A stretch of DNA of 64,000 nucleotides from DATHAP01 sp963762865 (GCA_963762865.1 CAVXNC010000015.1:62001-126000); one strand, 5' to 3'; positions 1 to 8,857 are shown, counted from the stretch's first letter. Translations and numbers: made by a program. The notes: generated by a model from the letters alone, not told the origin.

Positions 1-1
1 C

Positions 2-574
2 GGCCTGGTGCCCCAGGACGCCCCGGCGGCGGTGCGCCTCGTCCTCGCCGGGCAGACCCGGGTGATCGACCTGGGGCGCGCGAACGGCCGCTGGTTCGCC
101 GGCGTCCTGGGGTCCGGCTTCGACTCGATGGTCAACGAGCGCGCCAACCGGATGTCCTGGCCCAGCGGGCGGAGCCGCTACAACCTGGCGATCCTCGCCG
201 AGCTGCGCACCTTCCGCCCCGTTCCCTACGTCCTCGAGCTCGACGGGGAGCGGGTCGAGACCGAGGCCATGCTCGTCGCCGTGGGCAACGGACCCAGCTA
301 CGGCGGCGGGATGCGGGTGACGCCTGACGCGCGGCTCGACGACGGCCTGCTCGACGTCACCGTCCTGGGGCCGATCTCGAAGCCGGAGTTCATCCGGGTC
401 TTCCCGACCGTCTACAAGGGCACCCACGTCTCGCACCGGGCGGTCACGGTTCGCCGCGCGCGCCGCGTCACGTTGCAGTCCGAGGGCGTGACGGCCTACG
501 CCGACGGCGAGCGGGTGGCCGTGCTGCCGGTGACCTGCGACGCGGTCCCGGGCGCGTTGCACGTCTACACGTAG
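2..574 (+). CDS. Diacylglycerol/lipid kinase family protein, C-terminal part
   Basis: This is the C-terminal 190 residues or so of a DagK/YegS-type lipid kinase; the reading frame is open to the window edge, so the ATP-binding N-terminal half lies outside. Visible family hallmarks are GSGFDSMVNERAN, the segment AVGNGPSYGGGMRVTP and the following DARLDDGLLDV, which form the beta-rich C-terminal domain where the lipid head group and a structural metal bind. The family phosphorylates diacylglycerol or related lipids at the inner membrane face. It ends 9 bases before the helicase gene. The exact substrate cannot be told from this part. Confidence 0.88.
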   Translation, partial: GLVPQDAPAAVRLVLAGQTRVIDLGRANGRWFAGVLGSGFDSMVNERANRMSWPSGRSRYNLAILAELRTFRPVPYVLELDGERVETEAMLVAVGNGPSYGGGMRVTPDARLDDGLLDVTVLGPISKPEFIRVFPTVYKGTHVSHRAVTVRRARRVTLQSEGVTAYADGERVAVLPVTCDAVPGALHVYT

Positions 575-577
575 ATT
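572..577 (+). promoter_or_regulatory. -10 element (TAGATT) for leaderless helY transcript
   Basis: TAGATT lies 6 nt before the GTG start of the helicase gene and overlaps the stop codon of the lipid kinase gene. No Shine-Dalgarno sequence fits in the gap, so transcription probably starts at or next to the start codon. The same arrangement recurs at 5296, 8202, 37934, 44560 and 48899. Confidence 0.5.
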
Positions 578-583
578 GGTCCG

Positions 584-3355
584 GTGACGTCACCGGCGGA
601 GCGCTACGCCGAGTCCCGGCGGCGGCAGGCCAGGAGAAGCGACGAGGGCTCGGCCCTCGGCACGTTCAGCCAGGACTACCCCTTCGGGCTGGACCCCTTC
701 CAGGTCCGCGCCTGTGAGGCCCTCGAGGCCGGCAACGGTGTGCTGGTGGCGGCCCCGACCGGCGCGGGCAAGACGGTCGTCGGCGAGTTCGCGGTCCACC
801 TCGCACTCGCCGAGGGCCGCAAGTGCTTCTACACCACCCCCATCAAGGCCTTGTCCAACCAGAAGTACGCCGACCTGGTCCGCCGATACGGCCCGGAGTC
901 CGTGGGTCTGCTCACCGGGGACAACAGCGTCAACGGCGAGGCGCCGGTGGTCGTCATGACGACCGAGGTCCTGCGCAACATGCTGTACGCGGGGTCGCCG
1001 ACGCTTCGCGGGCTGGCCTACGTCGTGATGGACGAGGTGCACTACCTGTCCGACCGGTTCCGCGGTGCCGTGTGGGAAGAGGTGATCATCCACCTGCCCG
1101 AGTCGGTCCGCCTCGTCTCCCTGTCGGCCACGGTCAGCAACGCCGAGGAGTTCGGCGACTGGCTGGTGACCGTGCGCGGCGACACGGTGGTGATCGTCGA
1201 GGAGCACCGGCCGGTGCCGCTGTGGCAGCACGTGATGGCCGGCAACCGGCTCTACGACTTGTTCGTAGGGGACCAGGAGCGGGCGCGGGTCAACCCTGAG
1301 CTGGTGCGGATCTCGCGGGAGCAGCAGCGGTACGTCCGGGCCGGTGACCGGCGCCCGCAACGCGGTGGGCGGCGCCCACGGTCCATCTGGACGCCGAGCC
1401 GGGCCGACGTCGTCGAGCGGCTGGACGCCGAGGGGCTGCTGCCGGCGATCACCTTCATCTTCAGCCGGGCCGGGTGCGACGCGGCGGTGGCGCAGTGCCT
1501 GCGGGCCGGGCTGCGCCTGCTCGGCCCCGAGGAGCGCGAAGAGGTGAAGGGGCTCGTGGAACGGCGGTGCGCCGACATCCCGCCCGCCGACCTGGCCGTG
1601 CTGGGCTTCGCGGACTTCCGCCAGGGGCTGGAGCGCGGTATCGCCGCGCACCACGCCGGGATGCTGCCGACCTTCAAGGAGGTCGTCGAGGAGCTCTTCG
1701 TCCGCGGGTTGGTGAAGGCCGTCTTCGCGACCGAGACGCTCGCCCTCGGCATCAACATGCCGGCTCGCACCGTCGTCCTCGAACGGCTGGTGAAGTGGAA
1801 CGGCGAGACGCACGCCGACGTGACGCCGGGGGAGTACACCCAGCTCACGGGACGCGCCGGCCGCCGGGGCATCGACGTCGAGGGTCACGCGGTCGTCGTG
1901 TGGTCACCAGGGCTGGAGCCGGAGTCGCTGGCCGGCCTCGCCAGCACCCGGACGTACCCGCTCCGGAGCAGCTTCCGGCCCTCGTACAACATGGCCGTCA
2001 ACCTGGTCGGCCAGTTCGGTCGTGACCGGGCGCGCGCCCTCCTGCAGTCCTCCTTCGCGCAGTTCCAGGCCGACCGCGCGGTGGTCGGCCTCGCCCGTCA
2101 GGTGCGCAAGAACGAGGAGGGCCTGGACGGCTACCGGGACGCGATGACCTGCCACCTCGGCGACTTCACCGAGTACGCGCGGCTGCGGCGGGCCATCGCC
2201 GACCGGGAGGCCGATCTGGCTCGTCGAGGGGCTGCCAACCGGCAGGCGGCCGCCACGGCGTCGCTGGAGCGGCTGCGGCCCGGCGACGTGATCCAGGTGC
2301 CCGCCGGGCGGCGCGGCGGGCTGGCAGTGGTCCTCGACCCGGGGCTGTCCGGCGGCGCCGACGGGCCGCGGCCCACGGTTCTCACCGCGGAGCGGCAGGT
2401 GCGCCGGCTGTCGAGCCAGGACTTCCCGACACCCGTCGAGTCGCTGCACAAGCTCCGGATCCCGAAGTCCTTCAACGCCCGCAACCCGGCACAGCGGCGC
2501 GACCTGGCCTCGACGCTGCGCAACACCGGGCTTGCCGACGGCGGGGCCCCCGGGGCACAGCGACCGCGCAAGCAACGCTCCGCCGCGGCCGACGACGCCG
2601 ACCTCGCGCGGCTGCGGCAGGAGATGCGCGCCCATCCCTGCCACGGCTGCGCCGAGCGCGAGGACCACGCGCGCTGGGCCGAGCGCTACCACCGGCTGCA
2701 CCGCGAGACCGACAGCCTGCAGCGCCGGGTGCGCAACCGCACGCACACCATCTCGCGGACGTTCGACCGCATCTGCGCGCTGCTCGACGAGCGCGGCTAC
2801 CTCGACGGCGACGCGGTGACGCCGGACGGCCGCCGCCTCGCGCTGCTCTACACCGAGCTCGACCTGCTGGCCGCCGAGTGCCTGCGACGCGGCGTCTGGC
2901 AGGGCCTCGACGCCCCTGAGCTCGCGGCATGCGTCTCGGTCCTGGTGTTCGAGTCCCGCCAGCCCGACGACGCCCAGGAGCCGCGGCTGCCGCGTGGCCC
3001 GGCACGCGATGCGCTCGCCCAGACGGTGCGCGTCTGGGGCGAGCTGGAGGCGGTCGAGCACCGCCACCGGATCGACGGCCCCCGTGAGCCCGACCTCGGC
3101 TTCGTGTGGGCGACCTACCAGTGGGCGTCCGGCCGGCCGTTGGAGCAGGTGCTGCGCGAGGCCGAGCTGCCCGCGGGCGACTTCGTGCGCTGGACGAAGC
3201 AGGTGATCGACCTGCTCGGCCAGGTTTCCGACGCAGCCCGCGTGCCGGCCACCGACGAGTCGTCGGCGGAGTCCACCGCCGGTCTCGTGGGCCTGGCCCG
3301 GACCGCGGCGGACTCGTTGCGCCGGGGCGTCGTCGCCTGGTCGACCCTCGCCTGA
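584..3355 (+). CDS. helY: DEAD/DEAH-box RNA helicase, Ski2/Mtr4-like (HelY type)
   Basis: Superfamily 2 ATP-dependent RNA helicase of 923 residues, the usual size for actinobacterial HelY. Seen in order: Walker A APTGAGKT (about 57-64), TTPIKAL, the DEVH box (150-153), SLSAT near 181, the motif V region TETLALGINMPA and motif VI QLTGRAGRRG near 420, followed by a long C-terminal region with a CHGC motif and the alpha-helical domain typical of Ski2/Mtr4 (DSHCT). Family members unwind structured RNA for processing or decay in the cytoplasm; the physiological substrate in actinobacteria is not settled. The GTG start directly follows a -10 hexamer, which argues for a leaderless mRNA. Confidence 0.93.
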   Translation: MTSPAERYAESRRRQARRSDEGSALGTFSQDYPFGLDPFQVRACEALEAGNGVLVAAPTGAGKTVVGEFAVHLALAEGRKCFYTTPIKALSNQKYADLVRRYGPESVGLLTGDNSVNGEAPVVVMTTEVLRNMLYAGSPTLRGLAYVVMDEVHYLSDRFRGAVWEEVIIHLPESVRLVSLSATVSNAEEFGDWLVTVRGDTVVIVEEHRPVPLWQHVMAGNRLYDLFVGDQERARVNPELVRISREQQRYVRAGDRRPQRGGRRPRSIWTPSRADVVERLDAEGLLPAITFIFSRAGCDAAVAQCLRAGLRLLGPEEREEVKGLVERRCADIPPADLAVLGFADFRQGLERGIAAHHAGMLPTFKEVVEELFVRGLVKAVFATETLALGINMPARTVVLERLVKWNGETHADVTPGEYTQLTGRAGRRGIDVEGHAVVVWSPGLEPESLAGLASTRTYPLRSSFRPSYNMAVNLVGQFGRDRARALLQSSFAQFQADRAVVGLARQVRKNEEGLDGYRDAMTCHLGDFTEYARLRRAIADREADLARRGAANRQAAATASLERLRPGDVIQVPAGRRGGLAVVLDPGLSGGADGPRPTVLTAERQVRRLSSQDFPTPVESLHKLRIPKSFNARNPAQRRDLASTLRNTGLADGGAPGAQRPRKQRSAAADDADLARLRQEMRAHPCHGCAEREDHARWAERYHRLHRETDSLQRRVRNRTHTISRTFDRICALLDERGYLDGDAVTPDGRRLALLYTELDLLAAECLRRGVWQGLDAPELAACVSVLVFESRQPDDAQEPRLPRGPARDALAQTVRVWGELEAVEHRHRIDGPREPDLGFVWATYQWASGRPLEQVLREAELPAGDFVRWTKQVIDLLGQVSDAARVPATDESSAESTAGLVGLARTAADSLRRGVVAWSTLA

Positions 3356-3394
3356 CCGACGCCCGACCGACCAACCCACCCACCGCCGAACCGG

Positions 3395-4282
3395 CTACGC
3401 CGAGGGCAAGTCGGTGCCCCGGGACACCTCGACCACCGCGCTCTCGTTCTGGTCGCCCAGCCCCATCGCGACGAGCCGGTCCAGGCCGTCGAGCGCCACG
3501 GTCCCGAGCCGGGCGTCGATGCCGAGCTCCGAAGCCAGCCGCACGCCGTAGTCGGCGTCCTTGCGCCGCAGCCGCCCCGAGAAGACCACCGGGTCGGCAT
3601 GGTCGCCCGCCACGATCCGGTGCGCGTTGCGCACCACCTGCGGGCTGGCCGCCTGCCCCGACTCGATGGCGCGCGCCACCAGCTCGAGATCGAGACCGGC
3701 GCGTTCGGCCATCGCCATGCCCTCGGCCACCCCCGCGATCTGCACCGCGCCCATCAGGTTCACGATCAGCTTGTACGCCGTCCCCGCCCCGACCGGCCCG
3801 AAGTGCAGCACAAGGGCCGAGAGCGGCTCCAGCAGCGGACGCACCGCGGCCAGGTCTGCGTCGTCCGCGCCGACCAGCAGCGTCAGCTCGCCGGCGGCCG
3901 CCGCGTCCGGCAGCCCGGTCACCGGGCTGTCGACGTAGCGCAGGCCGCGGTCCCGCGCGGCCGCGGCCAGCTCGAGCACCCAGCCGTGCGAGAGCGTGGA
4001 GCACTCGACGGCCAGCGTGCCCGGAGCCGCACCGGCCAGCAGCCCGTCCGGCCCGGTCCACACCGACCGGGACGCGTCGTCGTCGCTCACCATCGCGACG
4101 ACAGCGTCCGCGCCCTCGGCGGCCTGCCGCGGGGTGAGTGCGACCAGCGCACCCGCAGCCACCAACGCGGCCGCCCTGTCAGCCGTGCGGTTCCAGACGA
4201 CGACCTCGTGCCCGGCAGCCAGCAGCCTCCCGGCCATCCCCGAACCCATCCGGCCGGCCCCGACGAACGCCACCCGAGCCAT
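3395..4282 (-). CDS. NAD(P)-dependent 3-hydroxyisobutyrate dehydrogenase-family oxidoreductase
   Basis: A 295-residue member of the beta-hydroxyacid dehydrogenase family. The Rossmann motif GAGRMGSGMAG is at 8-18, the substrate-loop segment DSPVTG near 118-123, and the presumed catalytic lysine in GAGTAYKLIVN is K171. The C-terminal all-alpha domain is complete. Such enzymes oxidise small 3-hydroxy acids (3-hydroxyisobutyrate, tartronate semialdehyde, 6-phosphogluconate-like compounds) or reduce imines; the substrate here is not evident. It follows the exonuclease gene on the same strand with a 10-base gap and converges with helY, leaving only 39 bases between stop codons. Confidence 0.85.
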   Translation of the reverse strand: MARVAFVGAGRMGSGMAGRLLAAGHEVVVWNRTADRAAALVAAGALVALTPRQAAEGADAVVAMVSDDDASRSVWTGPDGLLAGAAPGTLAVECSTLSHGWVLELAAAARDRGLRYVDSPVTGLPDAAAAGELTLLVGADDADLAAVRPLLEPLSALVLHFGPVGAGTAYKLIVNLMGAVQIAGVAEGMAMAERAGLDLELVARAIESGQAASPQVVRNAHRIVAGDHADPVVFSGRLRRKDADYGVRLASELGIDARLGTVALDGLDRLVAMGLGDQNESAVVEVSRGTDLPSA

Positions 4283-4292
4283 CAGCGCGTCC

Positions 4293-5231
4293 TCAGCCGG
4301 TGACGGCGCCGAAGGCCGTCAGCACCCGGTTGAGCGAGCTGTCCAGGCCCCACCGTTCCGAGAGCTCCAGCAGCCGCTCCGGGTCGTGCGGCTTCGCCGG
4401 GATCCGGGCGTCGTCGAGGAACTTCGGCACCGGGACGTCGGTCGCCACGGCGACAACGACCGGGGCGACCTCGAGGTAGTCGCGGGCCGCCGCCAGCTTG
4501 GCTCGTGCCCCCGCCGGCATGCCGGTGTCGCCCGCGTCGAGCGCGGCCAGGATCGCGCCGAGCGACCCGTACTTCGTCACCAGGGACGCGGCTGTCTTCT
4601 CGCCGACCCCCGCCACCCCGGGCAGCCCGTCGCTCGGGTCGCCGCGCAGCGTCGCGAAGTCGGCGTAGGCAGTCCCGGGGATGCCGTACTTCGCCGCGAC
4701 CCAGGCCTCGTCCACCACGTCGTGCCGCCCGACGCCGCGCGCGGTGTAGAGGATGCGGACCGCGCGCTGGTCGTCGACCAGCTGGAAGAGGTCCCGGTCG
4801 CCGGTGACCACGTCGACCGGCCGGGGCGAGTGCGTGGCCACTGTCCCGATCACGTCGTCGGCCTCGTACCCGTCCACCCCGACGGTCGGCACTCCGAGCG
4901 CCGCGAGGACGTCCTCGATGATCGCGACCTGCGGGACCAGCGGGTCCGGCACCTCTTCCTGGTCCCCGGACGCGACCCGGTGCGCCTTGTAGGACGGGAT
5001 CGCCTGCACCCGGAAGTCCGGCCGCCAGTCGGCGTCCATCGCGGCGACCAGGTGCGTGGGGGAGCGGTCGGTGACCAGCCGCGCGATGAAGTCCAGCAGC
5101 CCGCGGACCGCGTTCACCGGACTGCCGTCCGGCGCGGTGATGGTGTCCGGGACCCCGAAGAAGGCCCGGAAGTAGAGGGACGGCGTGTCCAGCAGCAGGA
5201 GCTTCTCCGGCGGGCCACTCGCAGCGCTCAT
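4293..5231 (-). CDS. 5'-3' exonuclease (FEN/PolA N-terminal type)
   Basis: A 312-residue stand-alone homologue of the 5'-nuclease domain of DNA polymerase I. Metal-binding acidic residues occur in LLLLDTPSLYFRAFFG near the N-terminus, AAMDADWRPDFR, DGYEADDVIGT and VTGDRDLFQLV, and a helix-hairpin-helix segment GDPSDGLPGVAGVGEKTA follows. It would remove RNA primers or 5' flaps during replication and repair. I chose the ATG at 5231 because homology begins just after it; the longer frame upstream is arginine-rich and overlaps the promoter region of the divergent peptidase gene. Confidence 0.9.
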   Translation of the reverse strand: MSAASGPPEKLLLLDTPSLYFRAFFGVPDTITAPDGSPVNAVRGLLDFIARLVTDRSPTHLVAAMDADWRPDFRVQAIPSYKAHRVASGDQEEVPDPLVPQVAIIEDVLAALGVPTVGVDGYEADDVIGTVATHSPRPVDVVTGDRDLFQLVDDQRAVRILYTARGVGRHDVVDEAWVAAKYGIPGTAYADFATLRGDPSDGLPGVAGVGEKTAASLVTKYGSLGAILAALDAGDTGMPAGARAKLAAARDYLEVAPVVVAVATDVPVPKFLDDARIPAKPHDPERLLELSERWGLDSSLNRVLTAFGAVTG

Positions 5232-5295
5232 CCGGCAACCCTGCCAGACCGGCGCCACCACCCACCGGCGCGGTCGCCGCCCCGGCACCAGTGGC

Positions 5296-5301
5296 TAGAT
5301 T
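5296..5301 (+). promoter_or_regulatory. -10 element (TAGATT) for leaderless M24 peptidase transcript
   Basis: TAGATT followed by GGCGGT and the ATG at 5308. The spacing (6 nt to the start codon) and hexamer are identical to those in front of helY, and no ribosome binding site is present, so a leaderless mRNA is likely. Confidence 0.5.
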
Positions 5302-5307
5302 GGCGGT

Positions 5308-6414
5308 ATGTCTCGCCGTGTCGTCTCGCCCGACCGTCTGTCACACGCGCGCAAGGCCGTCGCCGCAGCCGGCCTGGACGCCCTCCTCGTGACACCCGGG
5401 CCGGACCTGTCCTGGCTGACCGGCTACGAGGCGCTCCCGCTGGAACGCCTCACCTGCCTCGTCCTCACCCCCGACGGCGACCCGTTCCTCGTCGCGCCGG
5501 GCCTCGAGGTCCCCTCCGTCGAGGCGTCGCCGGTCCCGGCGCTCGGCATCCAGGTCGTCGGCTGGGGAGAGACCGAGAGCCCGTACGTCGCCATCGCCGC
5601 CCGCCTCGGGCACCCCCGGCTGGTCGGCCTGTCGAACCGGATGTGGGCCGAGCAGGTGCTCCGGTTCCGGGCCGCCCTGCCCGCTGCCGAGCAGAGCCTC
5701 GGGTCCGACGTGCTCGGCGACCTGAGGATGCGCAAGACCACCGACGAGGTCGACGCCCTGCGCCGCGCCGGTCAGGCCATCGACCGGGTGCACTCCCGGA
5801 TGGCCGAGTTCCTCGTCCCGGGCCGCACCGAGCGCGAGGCCGGCCGCGAGATCGCTGCCGCGATCCTCGCCGAAGGCCACGAGAAGGTCGACTTCGTCAT
5901 CGTCGGCTCGGGACCGAACGGCGCCTCCCCCCACCACGAGGTGGGTGACCGGGTCCTCGAGCGGGGCGACGTCGTGGTCGTCGACATCGGCGGCACGACG
6001 GCCGAGGGCTACTGCTCGGACTGCACCCGGATGTACGCCCTCGGCGACCCGCCCGACGACTTCCGTGACTACTTCGCGGTGCTGCACGAGGCCCAGCTCG
6101 CCGCCTGCGACCACGCCCGGCCCGGTGTCACCGCCGAGTCGGTCGACCAGGCAGCCCGCGAGGTCATCAGCAAGGCCGGCTACGGCGACCGGTTCGTCCA
6201 CCGCACCGGCCACGGCATCGGCGTGGAGACCCACGAGGAGCCCTACATCGTCGAGGGCAACACGACCCTGCTGGAGCCTGGGATGGCGTTCTCGATCGAG
6301 CCGGGCATCTACCTGCCCGGTCGCCACGGTGCCCGGATCGAGGACATCGTGGTCGCCACCGAGGACGGCATCGAGCGGCTCAACGTGACCGACCGCCAGG
6401 TGGTCGTGCTCTAG
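5308..6414 (+). CDS. M24 family metallopeptidase (Xaa-Pro aminopeptidase/prolidase-like)
   Basis: A 368-residue pita-bread-fold peptidase. The N-terminal creatinase-like domain (about 1-135) includes LLVTPGPDLSWLTGYEA; the catalytic domain carries the metal ligands in VVVDIGGTTAEGYCSDCTR (two aspartates), HRTGHGIGVETHEEP (histidine) and SIEPGIYLPG / GARIEDI (two glutamates). All five expected metal ligands are present, so it should be an active dinuclear aminopeptidase or dipeptidase cleaving X-Pro bonds in the cytoplasm. It diverges from the exonuclease gene and is followed by an acyl-CoA dehydrogenase after 61 bases; a shared role is not evident. Confidence 0.9.
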   Translation: MSRRVVSPDRLSHARKAVAAAGLDALLVTPGPDLSWLTGYEALPLERLTCLVLTPDGDPFLVAPGLEVPSVEASPVPALGIQVVGWGETESPYVAIAARLGHPRLVGLSNRMWAEQVLRFRAALPAAEQSLGSDVLGDLRMRKTTDEVDALRRAGQAIDRVHSRMAEFLVPGRTEREAGREIAAAILAEGHEKVDFVIVGSGPNGASPHHEVGDRVLERGDVVVVDIGGTTAEGYCSDCTRMYALGDPPDDFRDYFAVLHEAQLAACDHARPGVTAESVDQAAREVISKAGYGDRFVHRTGHGIGVETHEEPYIVEGNTTLLEPGMAFSIEPGIYLPGRHGARIEDIVVATEDGIERLNVTDRQVVVL

Positions 6415-6475
6415 CCCCCTCGGCAGTCGCCCGCACGACACAGCTGCCGTCCGTACCCCTTGAAAGGCCTCACCC

Positions 6476-7636
6476 GTGCCCGTCCAGCGCCACCTACCCA
6501 CCGACGAGGCGGTCGAGCTTCTCGCCCTCACCCGGGAGCTCGCCCGCGAGGAGCTGGCGCCACGCGTGGTGTCCTACGAGGCCGAGAGCCGCTTCCCGCG
6601 GGAGGTCTTCAGCACGCTCGGCAAGGCGGGTCTGCTCGGGCTGCCCTACGACGAGAAGTACGGCGGCGGCGGGCAGCCGTACGAGGTCTACCTGCAGGTG
6701 GTCGAGGAGCTGGCCACGGTCTGGGCGTCGGTCGCGGAGGGGGTCAGCGTCCACACGCTCTCCTGCTTCCCGCTCGCTGCCTTCGGCACCGAGGAGCAGC
6801 GGGAGCGGTGGCTGCCCGACATGGTCGGGGGCGAGCTGCTGGGGGCGTACTGCCTCTCCGAGGCGCAGAGCGGCTCCGACGCGGCCGCCCTGACGACCAA
6901 GGCCGTCCGCACCGGCGACGACTACGTCGTCGACGGCACCAAGGCGTGGATCACCCACGGCGGCGAGGCCGACTTCTACAGCCTGATGTGCCGCACCTCG
7001 ACCGACCCCGACGCGATGGCGCGCGGCATCTCCTGCCTGCTCGTCGACGGCGCCACCGAGGGCGTCTCCGCCGCCGAGCCCGAGAACAAGATGGGCTTCA
7101 GCGGGTCGACCACCGCCCAGGTGCGCTTCGACGCCGCCCGGATCGGCGCGGACCGGCTGCTCGGCGAGGAGGGTCAGGGATTCAAGATCGCGCTGGCCGC
7201 CCTGGACGGCGGTCGGCTCGGCATCGCGGCGTGCGCCGTCGGCCTGGCGCAGAACGCTCTTGACGTCGCCGTCGACTGGGCCGGCCAGCGCCAGCAGTTC
7301 GGCCGCCCGCTGGCCGACTTCCAGGGCATGTCCTTCCTGCTGGCCGACATGGCCACCGGAGTCGAGGCCGGCCGGGCCCTCTACCTCGAGGCGGCCCGGC
7401 GCCGTGACCGCGGCGAGCCCTTCGGCAAGCAGGCCGCGATGGCCAAGCTCTTCTGCACGGACATGGCGATGCGGGTCGCGACCGACGCCGTGCAGGTGCT
7501 CGGCGGCTACGGCTACGTCCAGGACTTCCCGGTCGAGCGCCTGATGCGCGAGGCCAAGGCGCTGCAGATCGTGGAGGGCACCAACCAGGTGCAGCGGGTC
7601 GTGATCGGCCGCCACCTGCGCCGCGGCGACGACTGA
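6476..7636 (+). CDS. Acyl-CoA dehydrogenase
   Basis: A 386-residue FAD enzyme with the three-part acyl-CoA dehydrogenase fold: N-terminal helical domain, middle beta domain (CLSEAQSGSDAAAL, the flavin contact ITHGG) and C-terminal helical domain with GGYGYVQDFPVERLMREAK. The catalytic base is E367 in LQIVEGTNQ, the position used by short-chain-type dehydrogenases. It would introduce a 2,3 double bond into an acyl-CoA and pass electrons to ETF. The lysine pathway downstream ends at crotonyl-CoA, but no sequence feature links this gene to it. GTG start about 9 bases after GAAAGG, a usable ribosome binding site. Confidence 0.92.
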   Translation: MPVQRHLPTDEAVELLALTRELAREELAPRVVSYEAESRFPREVFSTLGKAGLLGLPYDEKYGGGGQPYEVYLQVVEELATVWASVAEGVSVHTLSCFPLAAFGTEEQRERWLPDMVGGELLGAYCLSEAQSGSDAAALTTKAVRTGDDYVVDGTKAWITHGGEADFYSLMCRTSTDPDAMARGISCLLVDGATEGVSAAEPENKMGFSGSTTAQVRFDAARIGADRLLGEEGQGFKIALAALDGGRLGIAACAVGLAQNALDVAVDWAGQRQQFGRPLADFQGMSFLLADMATGVEAGRALYLEAARRRDRGEPFGKQAAMAKLFCTDMAMRVATDAVQVLGGYGYVQDFPVERLMREAKALQIVEGTNQVQRVVIGRHLRRGDD

Positions 7637-7683
7637 CGGCCGAACGGTCAAGGACCGCCCGGATGCTGCCGATGTCACCCCTG

Positions 7684-7702
7684 CGCCGCCTCCCTGGCGG
7701 CG
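7684..7702 (+). terminator. GC-rich hairpin after acyl-CoA dehydrogenase gene
   Basis: CGCCGCC and GGCGGCG form a perfect 7-bp stem around a 5-nt loop, 48 bases after the stop codon. There is no T-run, as is usual for actinobacterial terminators, so the call rests on position and stem only. Confidence 0.35.
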
Positions 7703-7892
7703 TGGACGGGACACGGTGATCCCTGCGGCCCCCACCGACCCGCGACGCGCTCCCCGCACGTCGAGGGCACGGAGACAATCGGTCGCCTAGGCAGCAGGGG
7801 GAGTGAGTGGCGAGACCGGCTCGTTCGTCGCGTCGGGTGTGGACGGCCTCCGGGCCGTGCGCACCAGGCACCTCGGACGGGAGTAGCTCGAT

Positions 7893-8120
7893 ATGCGCAC
7901 GGTCCTGTGCACACCGGCGGCACGCCGCGTCGCCCTCCTGCTGGCCCTCGCGGCCGGCACGGTGGGCGTGGCGGGGATGACTGCCTCGACGGCGGACGCG
8001 GCCGCGTCCCCGAAGGTGAAGGCGGGCCACCACCGGCACGTCGAGCCTTCCGGCGCGGTTCTGGGTCCAGCCGTGAAGTACGTCCGCGAGTCGGACGGCT
8101 CGGTCCGTCGGGTTCGCTGA
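7893..8120 (+). CDS. Small secreted protein of unknown function
   Basis: A 75-residue protein with a plausible Sec signal peptide: basic start (MRTVLCTPAARR), a hydrophobic run (VALLLALAAGTVGVAGM) and a likely cleavage site after STADAAA. The mature part, only about 40 residues, is rich in Lys, His and Arg (KVKAGHHRHVE, VRRVR) and lacks cysteine. GGGAG lies 7-8 bases before the ATG. I do not recognise a family. It stands alone between the acyl-CoA dehydrogenase and Lrp genes; the preceding 256 bases hold a hairpin but no other gene that I can see. A basic secreted peptide could bind the envelope, but this is a guess. Confidence 0.55.
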   Translation: MRTVLCTPAARRVALLLALAAGTVGVAGMTASTADAAASPKVKAGHHRHVEPSGAVLGPAVKYVRESDGSVRRVR

Positions 8121-8201
8121 CGGAGCGCCCGGTCGCCGGGCGGGGACAACGCGGTCCCCGCCCGGCGAGCGTGGCGCCGGAGCCCCGCCGGGCCACCTGG
8201 C

Positions 8202-8207
8202 TACGGT
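8202..8207 (+). promoter_or_regulatory. -10 element (TACGGT) for leaderless Lrp/AsnC gene
   Basis: TACGGT, then 6 nt (GTCCGC), then the GTG at 8214. It fits the recurring leaderless arrangement of this chromosome and supports the chosen start of the regulator. Confidence 0.5.
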
Positions 8208-8213
8208 GTCCGC

Positions 8214-8654
8214 GTGGAGGACCTCGACCGGCGCATCGTCGCCCTGCTGGGCCAGGACGGTCGGATGAGCTACACCGACCTCGCCAAGGCGACCGGGCTC
8301 TCGACGTCCGCGGTGCACCAGCGCGTGCGGCGCCTCGAGGAGCGTGGCGTGATCCGGGGGTACGTGGCCGTGGTCGATGCCGAGGCCCTCGACCTGGCGC
8401 TGACCGCCTTCGTCTCGATCCGCCCGATCGACCCGAGCGCTCCCGACGACGCACCGGAGCGGCTCCGTGGCCTGACCGAGATCGAGGCCTGCCACTCGGT
8501 GGCCGGCGACGAGAGCTACATCCTCAAGGTGCGCGTCCGGGCACCCGCCGACCTCGAGACACTGCTCGCGCGGATCCGCGCCGAGGCCAACGTCTCCACC
8601 CGCACGACGATCGTGCTGAGCACGCCCTACGAGGCCCGGCCGCTGCAGGTCTGA
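8214..8654 (+). CDS. Lrp/AsnC family transcriptional regulator
   Basis: A 146-residue feast/famine regulator. The N-terminal helix-turn-helix (DLAKATGLSTSAVHQRVRRL, about 24-43) is followed by the RAM ligand-binding and oligomerisation domain (about 65-140) with the family segment ACHSVAGDESYILKVRVRA. Such proteins sense amino acids and bind imperfect palindromes. It lies 1.3 kb from the kamA gene and 3.3 kb from the kamA-kdd promoter region, so it is a candidate sensor for the lysine genes, but proximity is the only support. It is monocistronic and probably transcribed without a leader. Confidence 0.9.
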   Translation: MEDLDRRIVALLGQDGRMSYTDLAKATGLSTSAVHQRVRRLEERGVIRGYVAVVDAEALDLALTAFVSIRPIDPSAPDDAPERLRGLTEIEACHSVAGDESYILKVRVRAPADLETLLARIRAEANVSTRTTIVLSTPYEARPLQV

Positions 8655-8794
8655 CCGGCGCTCAGGGTCAGCCTGCGAACCGTGCGCGATTGTCACTGAG
8701 CGTGACTCCACGTGTCGGTCTTGTGTTGGTCAAGGTGTGCCATATGGGGCTTCTGGGGCTTGTGATCTTTCCGCTCGCATGAGGGATAAACATC

Positions 8795-8841
8795 GCGGCC
8801 TGGGGGAAGAAACAGGGCCGCACGGGGGAAAATCTGTCCCC
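8795..8841 (+). promoter_or_regulatory. Two adjacent hairpins in the leader of the CAP-domain gene
   Basis: The region just before the secreted CAP protein gene can form GCGGCC/GGCCGC (8795-8821) and GGGGA/TCCCC (8825-8841), ending 5 bases before the AAGGA ribosome binding site. The segment is purine-rich and less GC-rich than its surroundings. I cannot match it to a riboswitch class; a c-di-AMP (ydaO) leader was considered because these precede wall-active genes, but its conserved core is not visible. Confidence 0.35.
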
Positions 8842-8857
8842 TGCCAAAGGACCGACC

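Noticed and set aside
8795..8857. c-di-AMP (ydaO) riboswitch upstream of the CAP-domain gene
   Set aside because: The genetic context fits but the conserved core sequence and pseudoknot partners are not visible; kept only as an unassigned structured leader.
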